Assembly (NCBI RefSeq): GCF_004342065.1
Contig: NZ_SLZU01000001.1
Span: 248,001 to 312,000 of the forward strand
DNA from: Primorskyibacter sedentarius
GTDB taxonomy: Bacteria > Pseudomonadota > Alphaproteobacteria > Rhodobacterales > Rhodobacteraceae
Direction: 5' to 3'
DNA: 64,000 bases
In this document: positions 1 through 10,392 of the stretch, one piece after another
How the letters are laid out: every line of letters begins with the position of its first letter
Position numbering within the stretch: the first letter of the stretch is position 1
Translations under genes and position numbers: made by a program
Notes under the pieces: model-generated
Databases searched by the model: none
Told to the model about the DNA's origin: nothing
What the model saw: the letters and a program-made list of their open reading frames with translations, nothing else

Positions 1-1259
1 GAGCGGGAACCGCGCAGCGTGTTGGTCAGCGTCAGCCCGTTATCCATTTCCCAGATCAGGCGAGCGGTCGCGACCTTCTGCGTGACGTCCTGAAAATCGC
101 GGCCCGGAACGCCGTAGAACGTATCGCGGTCGATGCCATGTTCGGTGACCGGCCCGCTGGGAATGTTGATCCCGTCGGTCTCGTCGCCATCGTTGATATA
201 CGGCACACCCCAGTCGGGCATCTGCTCGATCTTGGTGTAGCTGTATTCACCTTCCAGCGTGACATTGTCGGACAGCTTGTAACGCGCGGCAGCAGCCAGA
301 CCCTCACGGTTGTCATAGACTTCATCGCGCCCCGCGACCTCGCCCTCTTGCAGCAGGCCGTTCAGGCGCAGTTGCAGGCGGTCATTCGTGGCCTGGTTGA
401 GGTCAAATGTCTGACGCACGGTGCCAGAGCTGGAAAGCTCGGTCGAGAATTCATAGAAATCCACGTCCTGAGGTTTCTTCGTGGCGATGTTCAGCGCGCC
501 GCCCGTGGTGCCGCGACCGGCGACAGAGCCTGCCGGGCCTTTCAGAACCTCGACCTGCTCGGTCGCAAAGGTTTCGCGGACAGAGATACCGGGATCGCGG
601 ACGCCATCGACATAGATGTCGTTGTTTGCCTTGAAACCGCGGATATAGATGTTGTCGCCGAAGGCGTTGCCACCCTCACCGAAGCCCAGCGAGATACCGG
701 GCGTGCTCCGGGCAAGCTGGCGAACCGAGGTGGCGTTCGTCGTCTCGATGACTTCCTGCGTGATCGCAGTCACGGTGCGCGGCGTGTCCAGAACTTCGCC
801 CTGGATCTTGGAATTCGTCAGGCGGTCGGCCTTGAACGGGGCAGCCGGATCTGCGTTCGGGTTGGTGCCTGCGCGGGCCTTGGCCTCGGCCAGCGCTGCG
901 GCTTGTGCAGCGGCTGCGGCCTCTGCGGCGGCTTGGGCTGCGGCGGCTTCTGCGGCTTCCTGCTCTGCACAGACGGGCGTGCCTGCCAGCGCAGGTGTAC
1001 AGACTGTGGGCGCCGCCACGGTGCGGCGGACAGGCTTGGCTGCGGGCCGCGGTGCAACCGTCCGCGTCGGCGCGGGTGCCTGCGTGGTTTCGACATCAAC
1101 GGTCGGCAGAACGATCATGCCCTCGTCTGTCGCGCTGGCATCTTGCGCATAGGCGTAGCCGGCAAAGCAGGCCGCTGTCAGTGAAGCCCCGAAAAGGGAA
1201 GAAGTTGCGCCTGAACGGCCAAGATTGGCCGCAGACGGCTTGTTTCGCAAACTGCGCAT
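1..1259 (-). CDS. TonB-dependent siderophore receptor, N-terminal part (runs off the left edge)
   Basis: An outer-membrane receptor that takes up ferric siderophores using TonB/ExbBD energy. The reading frame starts at the ATG at 1259, with GAGGGA about 10 bases upstream, and stays open to the window edge (about 419 residues seen). Visible in order: a signal-peptide-like segment (1-39), a TonB-box-like stretch MIVLPTVDVE (48-57), a Pro/Arg linker with two cysteines (C87, C97), an Ala/Glu-rich stretch (about 98-130), then the plug domain with TPRTVTAITQEVIE, IYIRGFKANNDIYVDGVRD, EVLKGPAGSVAGRGTTGG and the beginning of the beta-barrel. The plug motifs are those of the FhuA/FcuA-like siderophore receptor group. 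The substrate cannot be read from this part. It is probably iron-regulated; a candidate operator lies at 1361-1373. Confidence 0.93.
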   Translation of the reverse strand, partial: MRSLRNKPSAANLGRSGATSSLFGASLTAACFAGYAYAQDASATDEGMIVLPTVDVETTQAPAPTRTVAPRPAAKPVRRTVAAPTVCTPALAGTPVCAEQEAAEAAAAQAAAEAAAAAQAAALAEAKARAGTNPNADPAAPFKADRLTNSKIQGEVLDTPRTVTAITQEVIETTNATSVRQLARSTPGISLGFGEGGNAFGDNIYIRGFKANNDIYVDGVRDPGISVRETFATEQVEVLKGPAGSVAGRGTTGGALNIATKKPQDVDFYEFSTELSSSGTVRQTFDLNQATNDRLQLRLNGLLQEGEVAGRDEVYDNREGLAAAARYKLSDNVTLEGEYSYTKIEQMPDWGVPYINDGDETDGINIPSGPVTEHGIDRDTFYGVPGRDFQDVTQKVATARLIWEMDNGLTLTNTLRGSR

Positions 1260-1323
1260 TGGGGAAATCCCTCGGTCAGATTTTTTCTGTTTTTATCTGC
1301 CGGTGAGGCTGTCTGGACCGAGG

Positions 1324-1373
1324 TAGTCTGGATGGCGCGGCGATGCGAATCCGAGTACCAGACTATTTTTGTC
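1324..1373 (-). promoter_or_regulatory. candidate iron-responsive operator region of the TonB receptor gene
   Basis: The 317 bases between the receptor start and murD hold no gene. Within them are an inverted repeat TAGTCTGG (1324-1331) / CCAGACTA (1358-1365) and, overlapping its right arm, GACTATTTTTGTC (1361-1373). That 13-mer resembles GACTAAATTACTC in front of the hemP operon at 41458, at a similar distance (about 100 bases) from the first start codon. The regulator (Irr, RirA, IscR or Fur type) cannot be named from sequence alone. Confidence 0.35.
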
Positions 1374-1576
1374 ATGTAAAGTATTCAGCCCCGGGAACCT
1401 TGGCCGCCGCGACATTCCGTCCTTGTTCTACGGGGGCGCACGCTTGGAAACGCGGCGTTTGTGGTGACACGGACGGCGCCCCGGACGCAGCTGGCCGCCC
1501 GCCGGATCACCGCGCGCCCGGCCATGGGACGGATCATGGCGCGGGCATGTTCAGTTAAGGCGCAGTGGCGCCGCGA

Positions 1577-2998
1577 TCAGGATCTGCCCTGCCCGCCCTG
1601 CTCCAGCACCCGGTGCACCTGCGCTGCGAAATCCTCGCCACGCTGTTCGAAATTGTCATATTGGTCAAAGCTCGCCGCAGCCGGGGCCAGCAGTACGATA
1701 TCGCCGGGCTCTGCTTCGGCCGATGCGCGGGCAACAGCGGTCGCCATGTCGCCGCAAACCTCGCTTTCGATCCCGCCAAGCTGCATGGCAAAACCGGCGG
1801 CCTCTCGCCCGATCACATAGGCTTTGATCACGGATCCGGCCACCCCGGACAGGGCGTCCAGCCCGCCTTCCTTCTGCAATCCGCCACAGATCCAGCGCAC
1901 CCGCCCGAAGGCCGACAGGGCCTTGGCCGCGCTGTCCACATTGGTGGCCTTGCTGTCATTGACGAAGCGCACGCCGCCCACATCCGCGACCGTCTGGCTG
2001 CGATGCGGCAAACCTTCGAAATCGTGAAACGCCGCTTCGATGACACGCGGCGCGATGCCAAAGCTGCGCACAGCGGCATAGGCAGCACAGGCATTCTGGT
2101 GGTTATGCGCGCCCGGCAGGCCCTTGACGCCGCGCAGGTCGATAGAGGCAACCTGCCGTCCCTTTCGCCATTCCGTCAGGAACCCCTTCCTTGCAAAGAC
2201 GTGCCAGCCGGGGCCAGACAGTTTCTGACCCGAGGATATACGAATGACCCGGTCATCGACGGCGGCCTCTGACAGCTGGTTGGCCAGAAAGCGGCCCTCG
2301 ACCTCATCCACGCCAATCACCGCACGGTCCGGCCCACCTTCGGCGAACAGCCTGCGCTTGGCCGCGAAGTAGCCGCCCAGCCCGCCATGCCGGTCCAGAT
2401 GATCCGGCGACAGGTTGGTAAACACCGCCACATCGGGCGTCAATGCGCGCGCCAGATCCGTCTGGTAAGAGCTAAGCTCCAGCACCACGACGCCGCCATC
2501 CCCCGGCGGGTCGATATCCAGCACGCCGCGCCCGATATTGCCTGCAAGCTGCGCATTGCGCCCCGCGTGGCGCAGCAGGTGATGGATCAGGGCAGAGGTG
2601 GTGGACTTGCCGTTCGACCCGGTCACAGCGATCACGCGCGGCGTGGCGCCGTGATCATCCCAGTCCGACACGGCCAGCGCCCGGAAGAAGAGGCCGATAT
2701 CATTGTCGACGGGAACGCCCGCCTCCCACGCTGCCGCAACAACGGGATTGGGCACGGGGTAAAGATGCGGAATGCCGGGCGACACGATCAGCCGGGAAAT
2801 GCCCCGAAACCCGTCAACGCCCCCCAGATCGCGGCAGGTGAAACCCTCGGCCTCGGCCACGGTACGCGCGGCGGGATTATCGTCCCAGCAGACAGGCTCT
2901 GCCCCCCCGGCCCGCAAGGCCCGCGCCGCCGACAGGCCGGACCGGCCAAGGCCGAGTATGGCAATCTCTTGCCCTTCGAAACCATTCACCGGAATCAT
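1577..2998 (-). CDS. murD: UDP-N-acetylmuramoylalanine--D-glutamate ligase MurD
   Basis: Cytoplasmic ATP-dependent ligase that adds D-glutamate to UDP-MurNAc-L-alanine in peptidoglycan precursor synthesis. The start [10 protein letters not shown] at 2998 is preferred over the longer frame because AGAGGGA lies just upstream and the protein then begins with the expected N-terminal Rossmann motif [12 protein letters not shown]. The Mur-ligase ATP loop [13 protein letters not shown] and the family motif [12 protein letters not shown] are present, followed by the C-terminal domain with FVNDSKATN. About 473 residues, normal for MurD. It is the last dcw gene here. ftsW and murG do not follow, because the next gene is the TonB receptor. 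Confidence 0.96.
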   Translation of the reverse strand: MIPVNGFEGQEIAILGLGRSGLSAARALRAGGAEPVCWDDNPAARTVAEAEGFTCRDLGGVDGFRGISRLIVSPGIPHLYPVPNPVVAAAWEAGVPVDNDIGLFFRALAVSDWDDHGATPRVIAVTGSNGKSTTSALIHHLLRHAGRNAQLAGNIGRGVLDIDPPGDGGVVVLELSSYQTDLARALTPDVAVFTNLSPDHLDRHGGLGGYFAAKRRLFAEGGPDRAVIGVDEVEGRFLANQLSEAAVDDRVIRISSGQKLSGPGWHVFARKGFLTEWRKGRQVASIDLRGVKGLPGAHNHQNACAAYAAVRSFGIAPRVIEAAFHDFEGLPHRSQTVADVGGVRFVNDSKATNVDSAAKALSAFGRVRWICGGLQKEGGLDALSGVAGSVIKAYVIGREAAGFAMQLGGIESEVCGDMATAVARASAEAEPGDIVLLAPAAASFDQYDNFEQRGEDFAAQVHRVLEQGGQGRS

Positions 2999-3163
2999 CT
3001 GCCTATCCCTCTTGTATGACTGCCGCGCCCTGCATAGCCGGTTGATGTCCGCCACACCATAACCGGCAAACATGCGTCCGGTAGATCAGGCGCTCAGCCG
3101 TGGCAAGACAGGTGCGCGGCCGCCCGCGCCGGGCCACCCTGCGGTATTCGGCAGCGGCCTGCC

Positions 3164-4246
3164 TTAGCGGACCTTCAGTGTCGCAAGACCGATCATTGCG
3201 AGGATCAGCGAGATGATCCAGAACCGGATCACGATCTGAGGCTCCGACCAGCCCTTCTTTTCGTAATGGTGGTGGATTGGCGCCATCAGGAAGACGCGCT
3301 TGCCCGTGCGTTTGAAATAGAGCACCTGAATGATCACCGACAACGCCTCGACCACGAAAAGCCCGCCGACAATGGCCAGAACGATCTCGTGCTTGGTGGC
3401 AACGGCGATGGCGCCAAGCGCCCCGCCCAGGGCCAAAGACCCGGTATCGCCCATGAAAACGGCCGCGGGCGGCGCGTTATACCACAAGAACCCCAACCCC
3501 CCGCCAATCAGGGCGGAGGCAAAGATCAGGATCTCTCCGGTGCCCGGCACGTAATGCACGTCCAGATATTCGGTGAAATCGGTGCGCCCCACCGCATAGG
3601 CGATCACGCCCAGCGTGCCGCCCGCGATCATCACCGGCATGATGGCCAGCCCGTCCAGACCGTCCGTCAGGTTGACGGCATTGGCCGAACCCACGATCAC
3701 GATCACCGCGAATGGCACGAACAGGATGCCCAGATTGACCAGCGTATCCTTGAACACTGGCAGCGCCAGTTGGTTGGCAAGCTCCGGCGGGTGGTATTGC
3801 GACGCCCAGAACCCCGCGATGGCGGCAATCAGAAACCCCAGCAACAGCCGCACCCGTCCGGGCACGCCCGCCACGTTCTGCTTGCTGACCTTAGCATAGT
3901 CGTCGGCAAACCCAATGGCACCGAAGGCCATGGTGACAAAGAGAACCATCCAGACATAGCCATTGTCCCAGCGCGCCCAGATCAGCGTGGAGGTCAACAG
4001 CGCACCCACGATCAGCAGCCCGCCCATTGTCGGTGTGCCCGCCTTGACGAAATGCCCCTCGGGGCCATCATCGCGAATGGGCTGGCCCTTGCCCTGCCGC
4101 TTGCGCAGCACGTTGATCAGGGGGCGGCCGAACAGGAAGCCGAAGACCAAAGCCGTCAGAAAAGCGCCGCCCGCCCGGAAGGTGATATAGCGGAACAGGT
4201 TGAAAAAGTCGCCGCCATCCGACAGGGCTGTCAGCCAATAAAGCAT
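3164..4246 (-). CDS. mraY: phospho-N-acetylmuramoyl-pentapeptide-transferase MraY
   Basis: Integral inner-membrane enzyme that transfers phospho-MurNAc-pentapeptide from UDP to undecaprenyl phosphate, giving lipid I. At 360 residues it has the family's usual length, about ten hydrophobic segments, the DDYAK motif (aspartates of the active site), the [13 protein letters not shown] loop and the C-terminal [11 protein letters not shown] histidine motif. It starts four bases after the murF stop, so translation is probably coupled. About 165 bases separate it from murD, the widest gap inside this run. Confidence 0.97.
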   Translation of the reverse strand: MLYWLTALSDGGDFFNLFRYITFRAGGAFLTALVFGFLFGRPLINVLRKRQGKGQPIRDDGPEGHFVKAGTPTMGGLLIVGALLTSTLIWARWDNGYVWMVLFVTMAFGAIGFADDYAKVSKQNVAGVPGRVRLLLGFLIAAIAGFWASQYHPPELANQLALPVFKDTLVNLGILFVPFAVIVIVGSANAVNLTDGLDGLAIMPVMIAGGTLGVIAYAVGRTDFTEYLDVHYVPGTGEILIFASALIGGGLGFLWYNAPPAAVFMGDTGSLALGGALGAIAVATKHEIVLAIVGGLFVVEALSVIIQVLYFKRTGKRVFLMAPIHHHYEKKGWSEPQIVIRFWIISLILAMIGLATLKVR

Positions 4247-4250
4247 CTGT

Positions 4251-5696
4251 TCAGTTCTCCGTTACATCACTGCTGGCTGGGCCTTGGCGCAATTTGCGCA
4301 ACCCGTCAACCACGCGCCCAAGCCCCATGCTCAGCGATCCCTTGACCAGAACGACATCGCCCGCGTCCAGATCGCGGCGCAACCCATCGGCCATCTCGGC
4401 GCTGGTTTCGGTCCAACGCCCCCGTTTTAGCGGCGGCAATGCGTCATAAAGATGCCGCATCAGCGGGCCGACAGCATGCACACGGTCGATCTTTTCCATC
4501 GCGGGAAGCCCGGCTAGCGCGGCATGCAGCGCAGCCTCGTCCTTGCCCAGCTCTTTCATATCGCCCAGATAGGCGATCCGGCGCCCCTGCGCCACGCGCC
4601 CGATGTCATGCTGCACGGCGGCGGCTGCCAGCACCTCCAGCGCGGCGCCCACAGAGGCGGGATTGGCATTATAGGCATCGTCGATCAGCTCGAATGCCAT
4701 CTGGGTCTCGACCGCATCCAGCGCGATCACCTCGCGCGCGCCACGCCCTTTGACCGGGCGCCACTGGCACAGATCGGTCATTGCTACGGCGCGGTCGAGA
4801 TGCAGCGCATCCACTGCGGCAATCACCGCCATCGCATTCACCGCAAAATGGCGTCCGGGCACGGCCACTTTGTACAGCAGCGCCTCATCGCCGACCTTGC
4901 CCCTGACCACGGTCGTCTCGTCCCCGATCTGGACGGTTTCGACCCGGAACTGACAGGGCGCGGCCTCGCCAAATGTGACGGCACGCGCAGAAGCCGCCTG
5001 TGCTGCGTCGAGCAGAATGGGCGTGGTTTCAAGATCGCCGTTCACGATGGCGGTGCCGTCCGGCTCCAGCCCCTCGAAGATGGCGGCCTTTTCGCGGGCG
5101 ATGCCTTCTATGCTGTCAAACGCGGCCAGATGCGCAGGCGCCACGATGGTGACAATGGCCACATGCGGACGCGCCAGCCGCGCCAGCGGCGCAATCTCTC
5201 CGGGGTGGTTCATGCCAATCTCGATCACCGCGAAATCGGTGACCTTGGGCATTCGCGCCAGCGTCAACGGCACGCCCCAATGGTTGTTATAGCTTTTCTC
5301 GGCGGCATGGACCTGCCCCTGCCCGCCCAGAACCTTGCGCAGCATCTCCTTGGTGGAGGTTTTGCCGACAGATCCCGTCACCGCCACGACCCGCGCATCG
5401 GTGCGTGCCCGCGCAGCTGCACCCAGCTGTTCCAATCCGGTCAGGACATCCTCGACGATCAGCAGCGGCGCATCCGGCGCCACGCCTTCGGGCACATGGC
5501 TGACCAACGCCGCCGCAGCACCTGCTTTCAGAGCCTGCGCCACGAAATCATGCCCGTCCCGCGCGGCCTTGAGCGCCACGAAAAGATCGCCCTTGGCAAT
5601 GGTGCGCGTGTCGATGGAGACACCGTTTGCCTGCCAGTCGCATGTGGCGCGTCCGCCGGTGGCCTGTGCTGCCTCTTCGGCGGTCCAAAGCGTCAT
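4251..5696 (-). CDS. murF: UDP-N-acetylmuramoyl-tripeptide--D-alanyl-D-alanine ligase MurF
   Basis: Cytoplasmic ligase that adds D-Ala-D-Ala to the UDP-MurNAc tripeptide. The ATP-binding loop [14 protein letters not shown], the motif [15 protein letters not shown] and the C-terminal [10 protein letters not shown] are visible, and the N-terminal domain begins [12 protein letters not shown]. At 481 residues it has normal length. Its ATG overlaps the murE stop codon by four bases (ATGA type), which indicates translational coupling in the dcw operon. Confidence 0.97.
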   Translation of the reverse strand: MTLWTAEEAAQATGGRATCDWQANGVSIDTRTIAKGDLFVALKAARDGHDFVAQALKAGAAAALVSHVPEGVAPDAPLLIVEDVLTGLEQLGAAARARTDARVVAVTGSVGKTSTKEMLRKVLGGQGQVHAAEKSYNNHWGVPLTLARMPKVTDFAVIEIGMNHPGEIAPLARLARPHVAIVTIVAPAHLAAFDSIEGIAREKAAIFEGLEPDGTAIVNGDLETTPILLDAAQAASARAVTFGEAAPCQFRVETVQIGDETTVVRGKVGDEALLYKVAVPGRHFAVNAMAVIAAVDALHLDRAVAMTDLCQWRPVKGRGAREVIALDAVETQMAFELIDDAYNANPASVGAALEVLAAAAVQHDIGRVAQGRRIAYLGDMKELGKDEAALHAALAGLPAMEKIDRVHAVGPLMRHLYDALPPLKRGRWTETSAEMADGLRRDLDAGDVVLVKGSLSMGLGRVVDGLRKLRQGPASSDVTEN

Positions 5697-7177
5697 GGTA
5701 GTCTCCCGTCAAGCGCCGCAACGGCCACGCTGGCCTGTTCCACATCATCGAACGGGTAGACGACATCGCCCACGATCTGGCCCGTCTCGTGCCCCTTGCC
5801 ACAGATCAGCAGCGCATCGCCCGCGCCAAGCGCATCGACACCGCGCAGGATCGCCTCGGCCCGGTCACCGACCTCTGTCGCCTCGCCCGCGCCCTCCATC
5901 ACGGCGGCACGGATCGCGGCAGGATCTTCAGAACGCGGATTGTCATCGGTGACGATCACCAGGTCGGCATGTTCCGCCGCCGCCATCCCCATCAGCGGGC
6001 GTTTGGAGCGGTCGCGGTCCCCGCCTGCCCCGACGATGACCACCAGACGTCCCATCACATGCGGGCGCAGCGCCTGGATCGCCGTCGCCACGGCATCGGG
6101 CGTATGGGCGTAATCGACAAAGACCGCAGCCCCGTTTTCGCGCGTCGCGGCCAGCTGCATCCGGCCCCGCACGGTGCGCAGCGCGGGCAGCGTTTCGAAC
6201 ACGTCTTCCGGCTCTGCCCCGCAGGCAATGACCAGCCCGGCGGCCAGAAGAACGTTTTCGCCCTGAAAACCGCCAATCAGCTTCAGCCGGACCTGCCGCG
6301 CGACGCCTTCATGCACCACGCGGATCTCCTGCCCCGTGGCGTCAAAGCGCTGTGCTGCCAGCCAGATATCGGCCCCTTCGACATCGCCAACAGTCAGAAC
6401 ATCCTGCCCCCGCGCACGCGCAATCGCGGCCATATCCACGCCGCGCGCATCCGCGATATTGACCACCGCCGCGCCGTCATCGGGCAGAACCCGCGCAAAC
6501 AGCCCCGCTTTGGCGTCGAAATATTCCTCGAAACTGGCGTGGTAATCGAGGTGATCCTGCGTGAAATTCGTGAACCCCGCCGCGCGCAGATGCACGCCGT
6601 CCAGCCGGCGCTGCGCCAATCCGTGGCTGGAGGCCTCCATCGCCGCATGGGTCACCCCGGCCTCTGCGGCCTGCGACAGTACGCGGTGCAGGGTGATCGG
6701 TTCGGGCGTCGTATGCGCCAGCGGCGTTTCCCAGTCCCCTTCCACGCCGGTGGTGCCGACATTGACGGCACTGTGGCCCAGCTCTTGCCAGATATGCCGC
6801 ACAAAGCTTGCAACGGATGTCTTTCCGTTCGTGCCGGTGACGGCGATCATCGTTTCGGGCTGCGCACCGAACCACAGGGCGGCGGTAAAGGCCAGCGCCT
6901 GTCGCGGGTCCTCTGCGATGACCAGCGCCGCCTCGGATCCGCCCAGTTCGTCGGCCGCAATCCGCGCACCTTCGGCATCGGTCAGGATCGCACCCGCCCC
7001 CATGCGCAGCGCATATTGAATGAATTCACCGCCATGAACGCGCGTGCCGGGAAGCGCTGCAAAAAGGAAACCGTCGCGCACCTGTCGGCTGTCAACGGCA
7101 AGGCCGGTGATGTGTGCCTCGCGCCCGCCCCGCGCGGTCAGCCCCAATTGGCCAAGCGTTTTTGTACCGTTACCCAT
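5693..7177 (-). CDS. murE: UDP-N-acetylmuramoyl-L-alanyl-D-glutamate--2,6-diaminopimelate ligase MurE
   Basis: Adds meso-diaminopimelate to UDP-MurNAc-L-Ala-D-Glu. I place the start at 7177 (MGNGTKTLGQL), which has AGGACAGGAAG upstream; the longer open frame would add 28 residues with no ribosome-binding site. The Mur-ligase loop AVTGTNGKTSVASF, the substrate segment TTPEPITLH and the DAP-type motif DDNPRSEDPAAI are all present, so the substrate is DAP and not lysine. About 494 residues. It lies about 100 bases behind ftsI. Confidence 0.96.
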   Translation of the reverse strand: MGNGTKTLGQLGLTARGGREAHITGLAVDSRQVRDGFLFAALPGTRVHGGEFIQYALRMGAGAILTDAEGARIAADELGGSEAALVIAEDPRQALAFTAALWFGAQPETMIAVTGTNGKTSVASFVRHIWQELGHSAVNVGTTGVEGDWETPLAHTTPEPITLHRVLSQAAEAGVTHAAMEASSHGLAQRRLDGVHLRAAGFTNFTQDHLDYHASFEEYFDAKAGLFARVLPDDGAAVVNIADARGVDMAAIARARGQDVLTVGDVEGADIWLAAQRFDATGQEIRVVHEGVARQVRLKLIGGFQGENVLLAAGLVIACGAEPEDVFETLPALRTVRGRMQLAATRENGAAVFVDYAHTPDAVATAIQALRPHVMGRLVVIVGAGGDRDRSKRPLMGMAAAEHADLVIVTDDNPRSEDPAAIRAAVMEGAGEATEVGDRAEAILRGVDALGAGDALLICGKGHETGQIVGDVVYPFDDVEQASVAVAALDGRLP

Positions 7178-7280
7178 ACCCAGCTTCCTGTCCTCGCCCT
7201 GCGCCCACCGATCCCGCAAAGCGGCGTCGCTGCCCCGCAGGTGCCACCGAAGGGCTTGCAAGGCAAGGGCGCGCCTCGCG

Positions 7281-9065
7281 TCAATTGGCTGTCAGCGTTA
7301 TACCAGCCACTTTGCCGGGCTCAAGCTCTGGCGCCATGCCCAGCAAGGGGGCGATCCGCCCGATCATCTCGGCCGCGACAGGCACAGCCGTCCAGCCCGC
7401 GGTCCGGCGCGGTTTCGGGCCCGAATTCTCGGACGGCTCATCCAGCGTCACCACCAGCACGTATTTGGGATCATGCGCAGGGAACATGGACGCGAAGGTC
7501 GCAATCACCTTGTCCTTGTAATACCCGCCCCCGCGTTCCTTGGGCTTGTCTGCCGTGCCGGTCTTGCCCCCCACGGCATAGCCGCGAACCTCGCCAAAGC
7601 TGGCAGTGCCTTCAGTCACAACCTTGCGCAGCATCATGCGCGATCTGTCGGCCACTTCCGGCCGCATCACGCGGGGGCCGTATTTCGGACCCGATTGCTT
7701 CAGCAGCGTCGGCGTCACCTGAAAGCCGCCATTGGCGATGGCCGCGTAACCTGCGGCCAGATGCAACGGCGTGGCCGAAAGCCCGTGCCCGTAGGAAATG
7801 GTCATGGTCGACAGTTCCGACCATTGCGGCGGCAGCAGTGGCTTGCCGCCTTTCGCCTCGACCATTTCCAGCGCGGTCGGCTCGAAAAAGCCCAGCGATC
7901 CCAGGAATTGCTTTTGCCGCTCTGCCCCGATCATCTGGGCAATGCGCGCCGTACCGATATTCGAGGATTTCACGATGATCTTCGTGACCGACAGGCTTTT
8001 GCCATAGTTGTGAAAATCGCGAATGCTGTGCTTGCCCCAGCGCAGGGGGCCACGGGTGTCGATCATGGTGTCGGGATTGACCAGACCAAGCTCCATCGCC
8101 TGCGCCGTGGCGAATATCTTGAAGGTCGAGCCAAGCTCGTAGACACCCTGCAGCGCGCGGTTGAACAACGGGCTGTCAGAGGGGTTGCCCTCTGTCGGGG
8201 GGCGCGGGCGGTCATTGGGGTCGAAATCCGGCAGGCTGGCAATGGACACCACCTCGCCCGTATGGACATCCAGCAGAACCGCGGCCGCACCCTTTGCATT
8301 CATCAGCTTCATGCCGCCGTAAAGCACGCGCTCCATGGCCGCCTGCACGGTCAGATCGATCGACAGCTCCAGCGGCGCGCCTTCACGGGCGGGATCGCGC
8401 AGTTGCTCGTCAAAGTATTTCTCGACACCCGCAGTGCCAACCACCTCTGCCGAATGCACGCCTTCGCGTCCAAAGGCCGCCCCGCCCAGAACGTGGCTGG
8501 CGATGGACCCGTTGGGGTATAGCCGCATCTCGCGCGGGCCGAACAGCAGACCCGGCTCGCCGATGTCATGCACGGCCTGCTGCTGCTCGGGGCTGATCTT
8601 CTTCTTCACCCAGACAAATTTGCGCTTGCCCGAGAAATCCTTGATCAGACGCTCTTCGTTCAGATCGGGAAAGATGCCCGCCAACGCCTTGGCCGCGCGC
8701 ACGGGTTCCACCATCTGCTGCGGATGCGCATAAAGCGAATGCGTCTCCATATTCGTGGCCAGGATACGGCCACGACGGTCAACGATATCAGCGCGTTGCG
8801 CGATGATCGACGCCCCTGTCGCCTGGGCCCGCGGCTCACTCGCAACCGAGGCCGACAGCGTCCCCATACGGACACCGATCACCGAAAAGGCACAGAAGAA
8901 CATGATGCCAAGCACCAGCAGCCGCCCCTCGGCGCGGGTCCGCGCGCGGTCGCGCATCTGTTCGTGGCGGATGCGCAGGTTTTCCCGCTCAATGGCGTCG
9001 GGGTTTTCCCCACGGCTGCGCGCCTCAAGGATGCGGGCCAGCGGGCGCAATGCGGTGCGGTTCAT
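7281..9065 (-). CDS. ftsI: peptidoglycan D,D-transpeptidase FtsI (PBP3)
   Basis: Septum-specific transpeptidase of the divisome, anchored in the inner membrane with a periplasmic catalytic domain. 594 residues. A basic cytoplasmic tail (about 1-45) precedes one membrane segment (LLVLGIMFFCAFSVIGV). Next come the non-catalytic PBP dimerisation domain and the three penicillin-binding motifs: STFK within LGSTFKIFA, SSN within VKSSNIGTA, and KTG within GGKTGTADK. The start overlaps the ftsL stop by four bases. Confidence 0.97.
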   Translation of the reverse strand: MNRTALRPLARILEARSRGENPDAIERENLRIRHEQMRDRARTRAEGRLLVLGIMFFCAFSVIGVRMGTLSASVASEPRAQATGASIIAQRADIVDRRGRILATNMETHSLYAHPQQMVEPVRAAKALAGIFPDLNEERLIKDFSGKRKFVWVKKKISPEQQQAVHDIGEPGLLFGPREMRLYPNGSIASHVLGGAAFGREGVHSAEVVGTAGVEKYFDEQLRDPAREGAPLELSIDLTVQAAMERVLYGGMKLMNAKGAAAVLLDVHTGEVVSIASLPDFDPNDRPRPPTEGNPSDSPLFNRALQGVYELGSTFKIFATAQAMELGLVNPDTMIDTRGPLRWGKHSIRDFHNYGKSLSVTKIIVKSSNIGTARIAQMIGAERQKQFLGSLGFFEPTALEMVEAKGGKPLLPPQWSELSTMTISYGHGLSATPLHLAAGYAAIANGGFQVTPTLLKQSGPKYGPRVMRPEVADRSRMMLRKVVTEGTASFGEVRGYAVGGKTGTADKPKERGGGYYKDKVIATFASMFPAHDPKYVLVVTLDEPSENSGPKPRRTAGWTAVPVAAEMIGRIAPLLGMAPELEPGKVAGITLTAN

Positions 9066-9406
9066 TCCCCGGCCCCCGCGCTCGCCACCTTGATCGCCTC
9101 GTCACCTGTTACGGCCGCGCGCATTGGATAAGCCACCTGATCGACACTGCCAAACTGGTCAGGGCGCAGCGGCAGAAGGCCAAGCGACGCAAAGTTGATC
9201 TCTGCCAGATCACGCAGCCTGTCGGGCCGGTTGAGGAACGCCCATTCGGCCTTGAGCACGGCCAGCTTTGCCCGCGCGGCGCCGATCTGAACCTGAACGC
9301 GCCCGGCATCCGACAGCGCCTCCTGCGTCTTGTAATTCTCGTGATAGGCCCAGAAGGCCAATCCGATCACGGAAAGCGCGGTGAGAACAAAAAACAGGCT
9401 ACGCAT
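9062..9406 (-). CDS. ftsL: cell-division protein FtsL
   Basis: Small bitopic inner-membrane protein of the FtsQLB divisome subcomplex. 114 residues with one N-terminal membrane segment (about 1-20, LFFVLTALSVIGLAFWAYHE) followed by a coiled-coil-like periplasmic stretch (Q-IGAARAKLAVLKAEWAFL) and the family motif NRPDRLRDLAE. FtsL diverges strongly in sequence, so the assignment rests mainly on topology, the L-x-x-E-W/L-N-RP-RL motif and the position between rsmH and ftsI, with overlaps on both sides. Confidence 0.92.
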   Translation of the reverse strand: MRSLFFVLTALSVIGLAFWAYHENYKTQEALSDAGRVQVQIGAARAKLAVLKAEWAFLNRPDRLRDLAEINFASLGLLPLRPDQFGSVDQVAYPMRAAVTGDEAIKVASAGAGE

Positions 9407-10389
9407 TATCTCGCTCCTTTCAGCAATGGCATGGCAATGGATCCGGCATCGATCTCGCCCGCCGGGGCCCCGGTCCTTGTGGCGACCCGCAGCAGCGCAC
9501 TACGCGCACGCGGGTTGACCTCCAGCTCCTCGGGATCTGCCCCGATGGCCTTGCGGTTGACGATCTTGAACTGCGGCTCTGCCACTTCGATCTCGGGCGC
9601 ATAGCGGTTGGCACGCCCCTGTGCCCCGCCGCGCGCCTGAAGGAAGCGCTTGACCATCCGGTCCTCGATGGAATGAAAGCTGACAACAGCCAGCCAACCA
9701 CCGGGTTTCAACACCCGCTCTGCCGCCAGAAGCCCTTGATACAGCGCACCATATTCGTCGTTCACGGCAATGCGCAGCGCCTGAAAGCTGCGCGTCGCGG
9801 GATGGGACTGGCCCGGTTTCTGGCGCGGCAGGCACCCTTCGATGATCGAGGCCAGTTGCAGCGTCCGGGTGATCGGCTCTTTCTCGCGTTCGCGCACGAT
9901 CGCGCGGGCAATCCGGCGCGAGGCGCGCTCTTCGCCATAGGTATACAGAATATCTGCCAGATGCACTTCTTCGGCGGTGTTGACCAGATCGGCGGCGCTG
10001 TCGCCCGTGGCGCCCATGCGCATATCCAAAGGTCCGTCGCGCATGAAGGAAAAACCGCGTTCGGCCATGTCCAGCTGCATCGAGGACACGCCCAGATCCA
10101 GCACCACGCCATCGACAGCCTCGGCATGCTGATCCATATCGGCGAAATTCGACTCGACCAGACGCAGCCTGTCGCCATAGTCAGAGGCCCACCCGGCGGC
10201 CATTTCGAACACCATCGGATCACGGTCGATGCCGATCACCAGGTCGGCCCCCGCATCCAGCAGCCCGCGCGCATAGCCACCCGCGCCGAAGGTACCGTCA
10301 ATCCATGTGCCCGTTACAGGCGAAACCGCCCGCAAGAGCGGGCGCAGCAAAACCGGGATGTGAGGATCAGAGGCAGGCGAAGCTGACAT
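9406..10389 (-). CDS. rsmH: 16S rRNA (cytosine-1402-N4)-methyltransferase RsmH (MraW)
   Basis: SAM-dependent methyltransferase that modifies C1402 in the ribosomal P site. 327 residues. The N-terminal [10 protein letters not shown] and the SAM-binding [14 protein letters not shown] are typical, as are the signature segments [27 protein letters not shown] and [15 protein letters not shown]. It lies between mraZ (three bases) and ftsL (shares one base), which is its standard place in dcw clusters. Confidence 0.97.
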   Translation of the reverse strand: MSASPASDPHIPVLLRPLLRAVSPVTGTWIDGTFGAGGYARGLLDAGADLVIGIDRDPMVFEMAAGWASDYGDRLRLVESNFADMDQHAEAVDGVVLDLGVSSMQLDMAERGFSFMRDGPLDMRMGATGDSAADLVNTAEEVHLADILYTYGEERASRRIARAIVREREKEPITRTLQLASIIEGCLPRQKPGQSHPATRSFQALRIAVNDEYGALYQGLLAAERVLKPGGWLAVVSFHSIEDRMVKRFLQARGGAQGRANRYAPEIEVAEPQFKIVNRKAIGADPEELEVNPRARSALLRVATRTGAPAGEIDAGSIAMPLLKGAR

Positions 10390-10392
10390 TGC

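Noticed and set aside
138-1184. 348-codon plus-strand frame at the left edge
   Set aside because: The minus strand encodes clear TonB-receptor plug motifs throughout; this frame is its shadow.
5789-7978. 729-codon open frame on the plus strand
   Set aside because: It is antisense to murE and the end of ftsI, rich in His/Arg/Pro as expected from a shadow frame.
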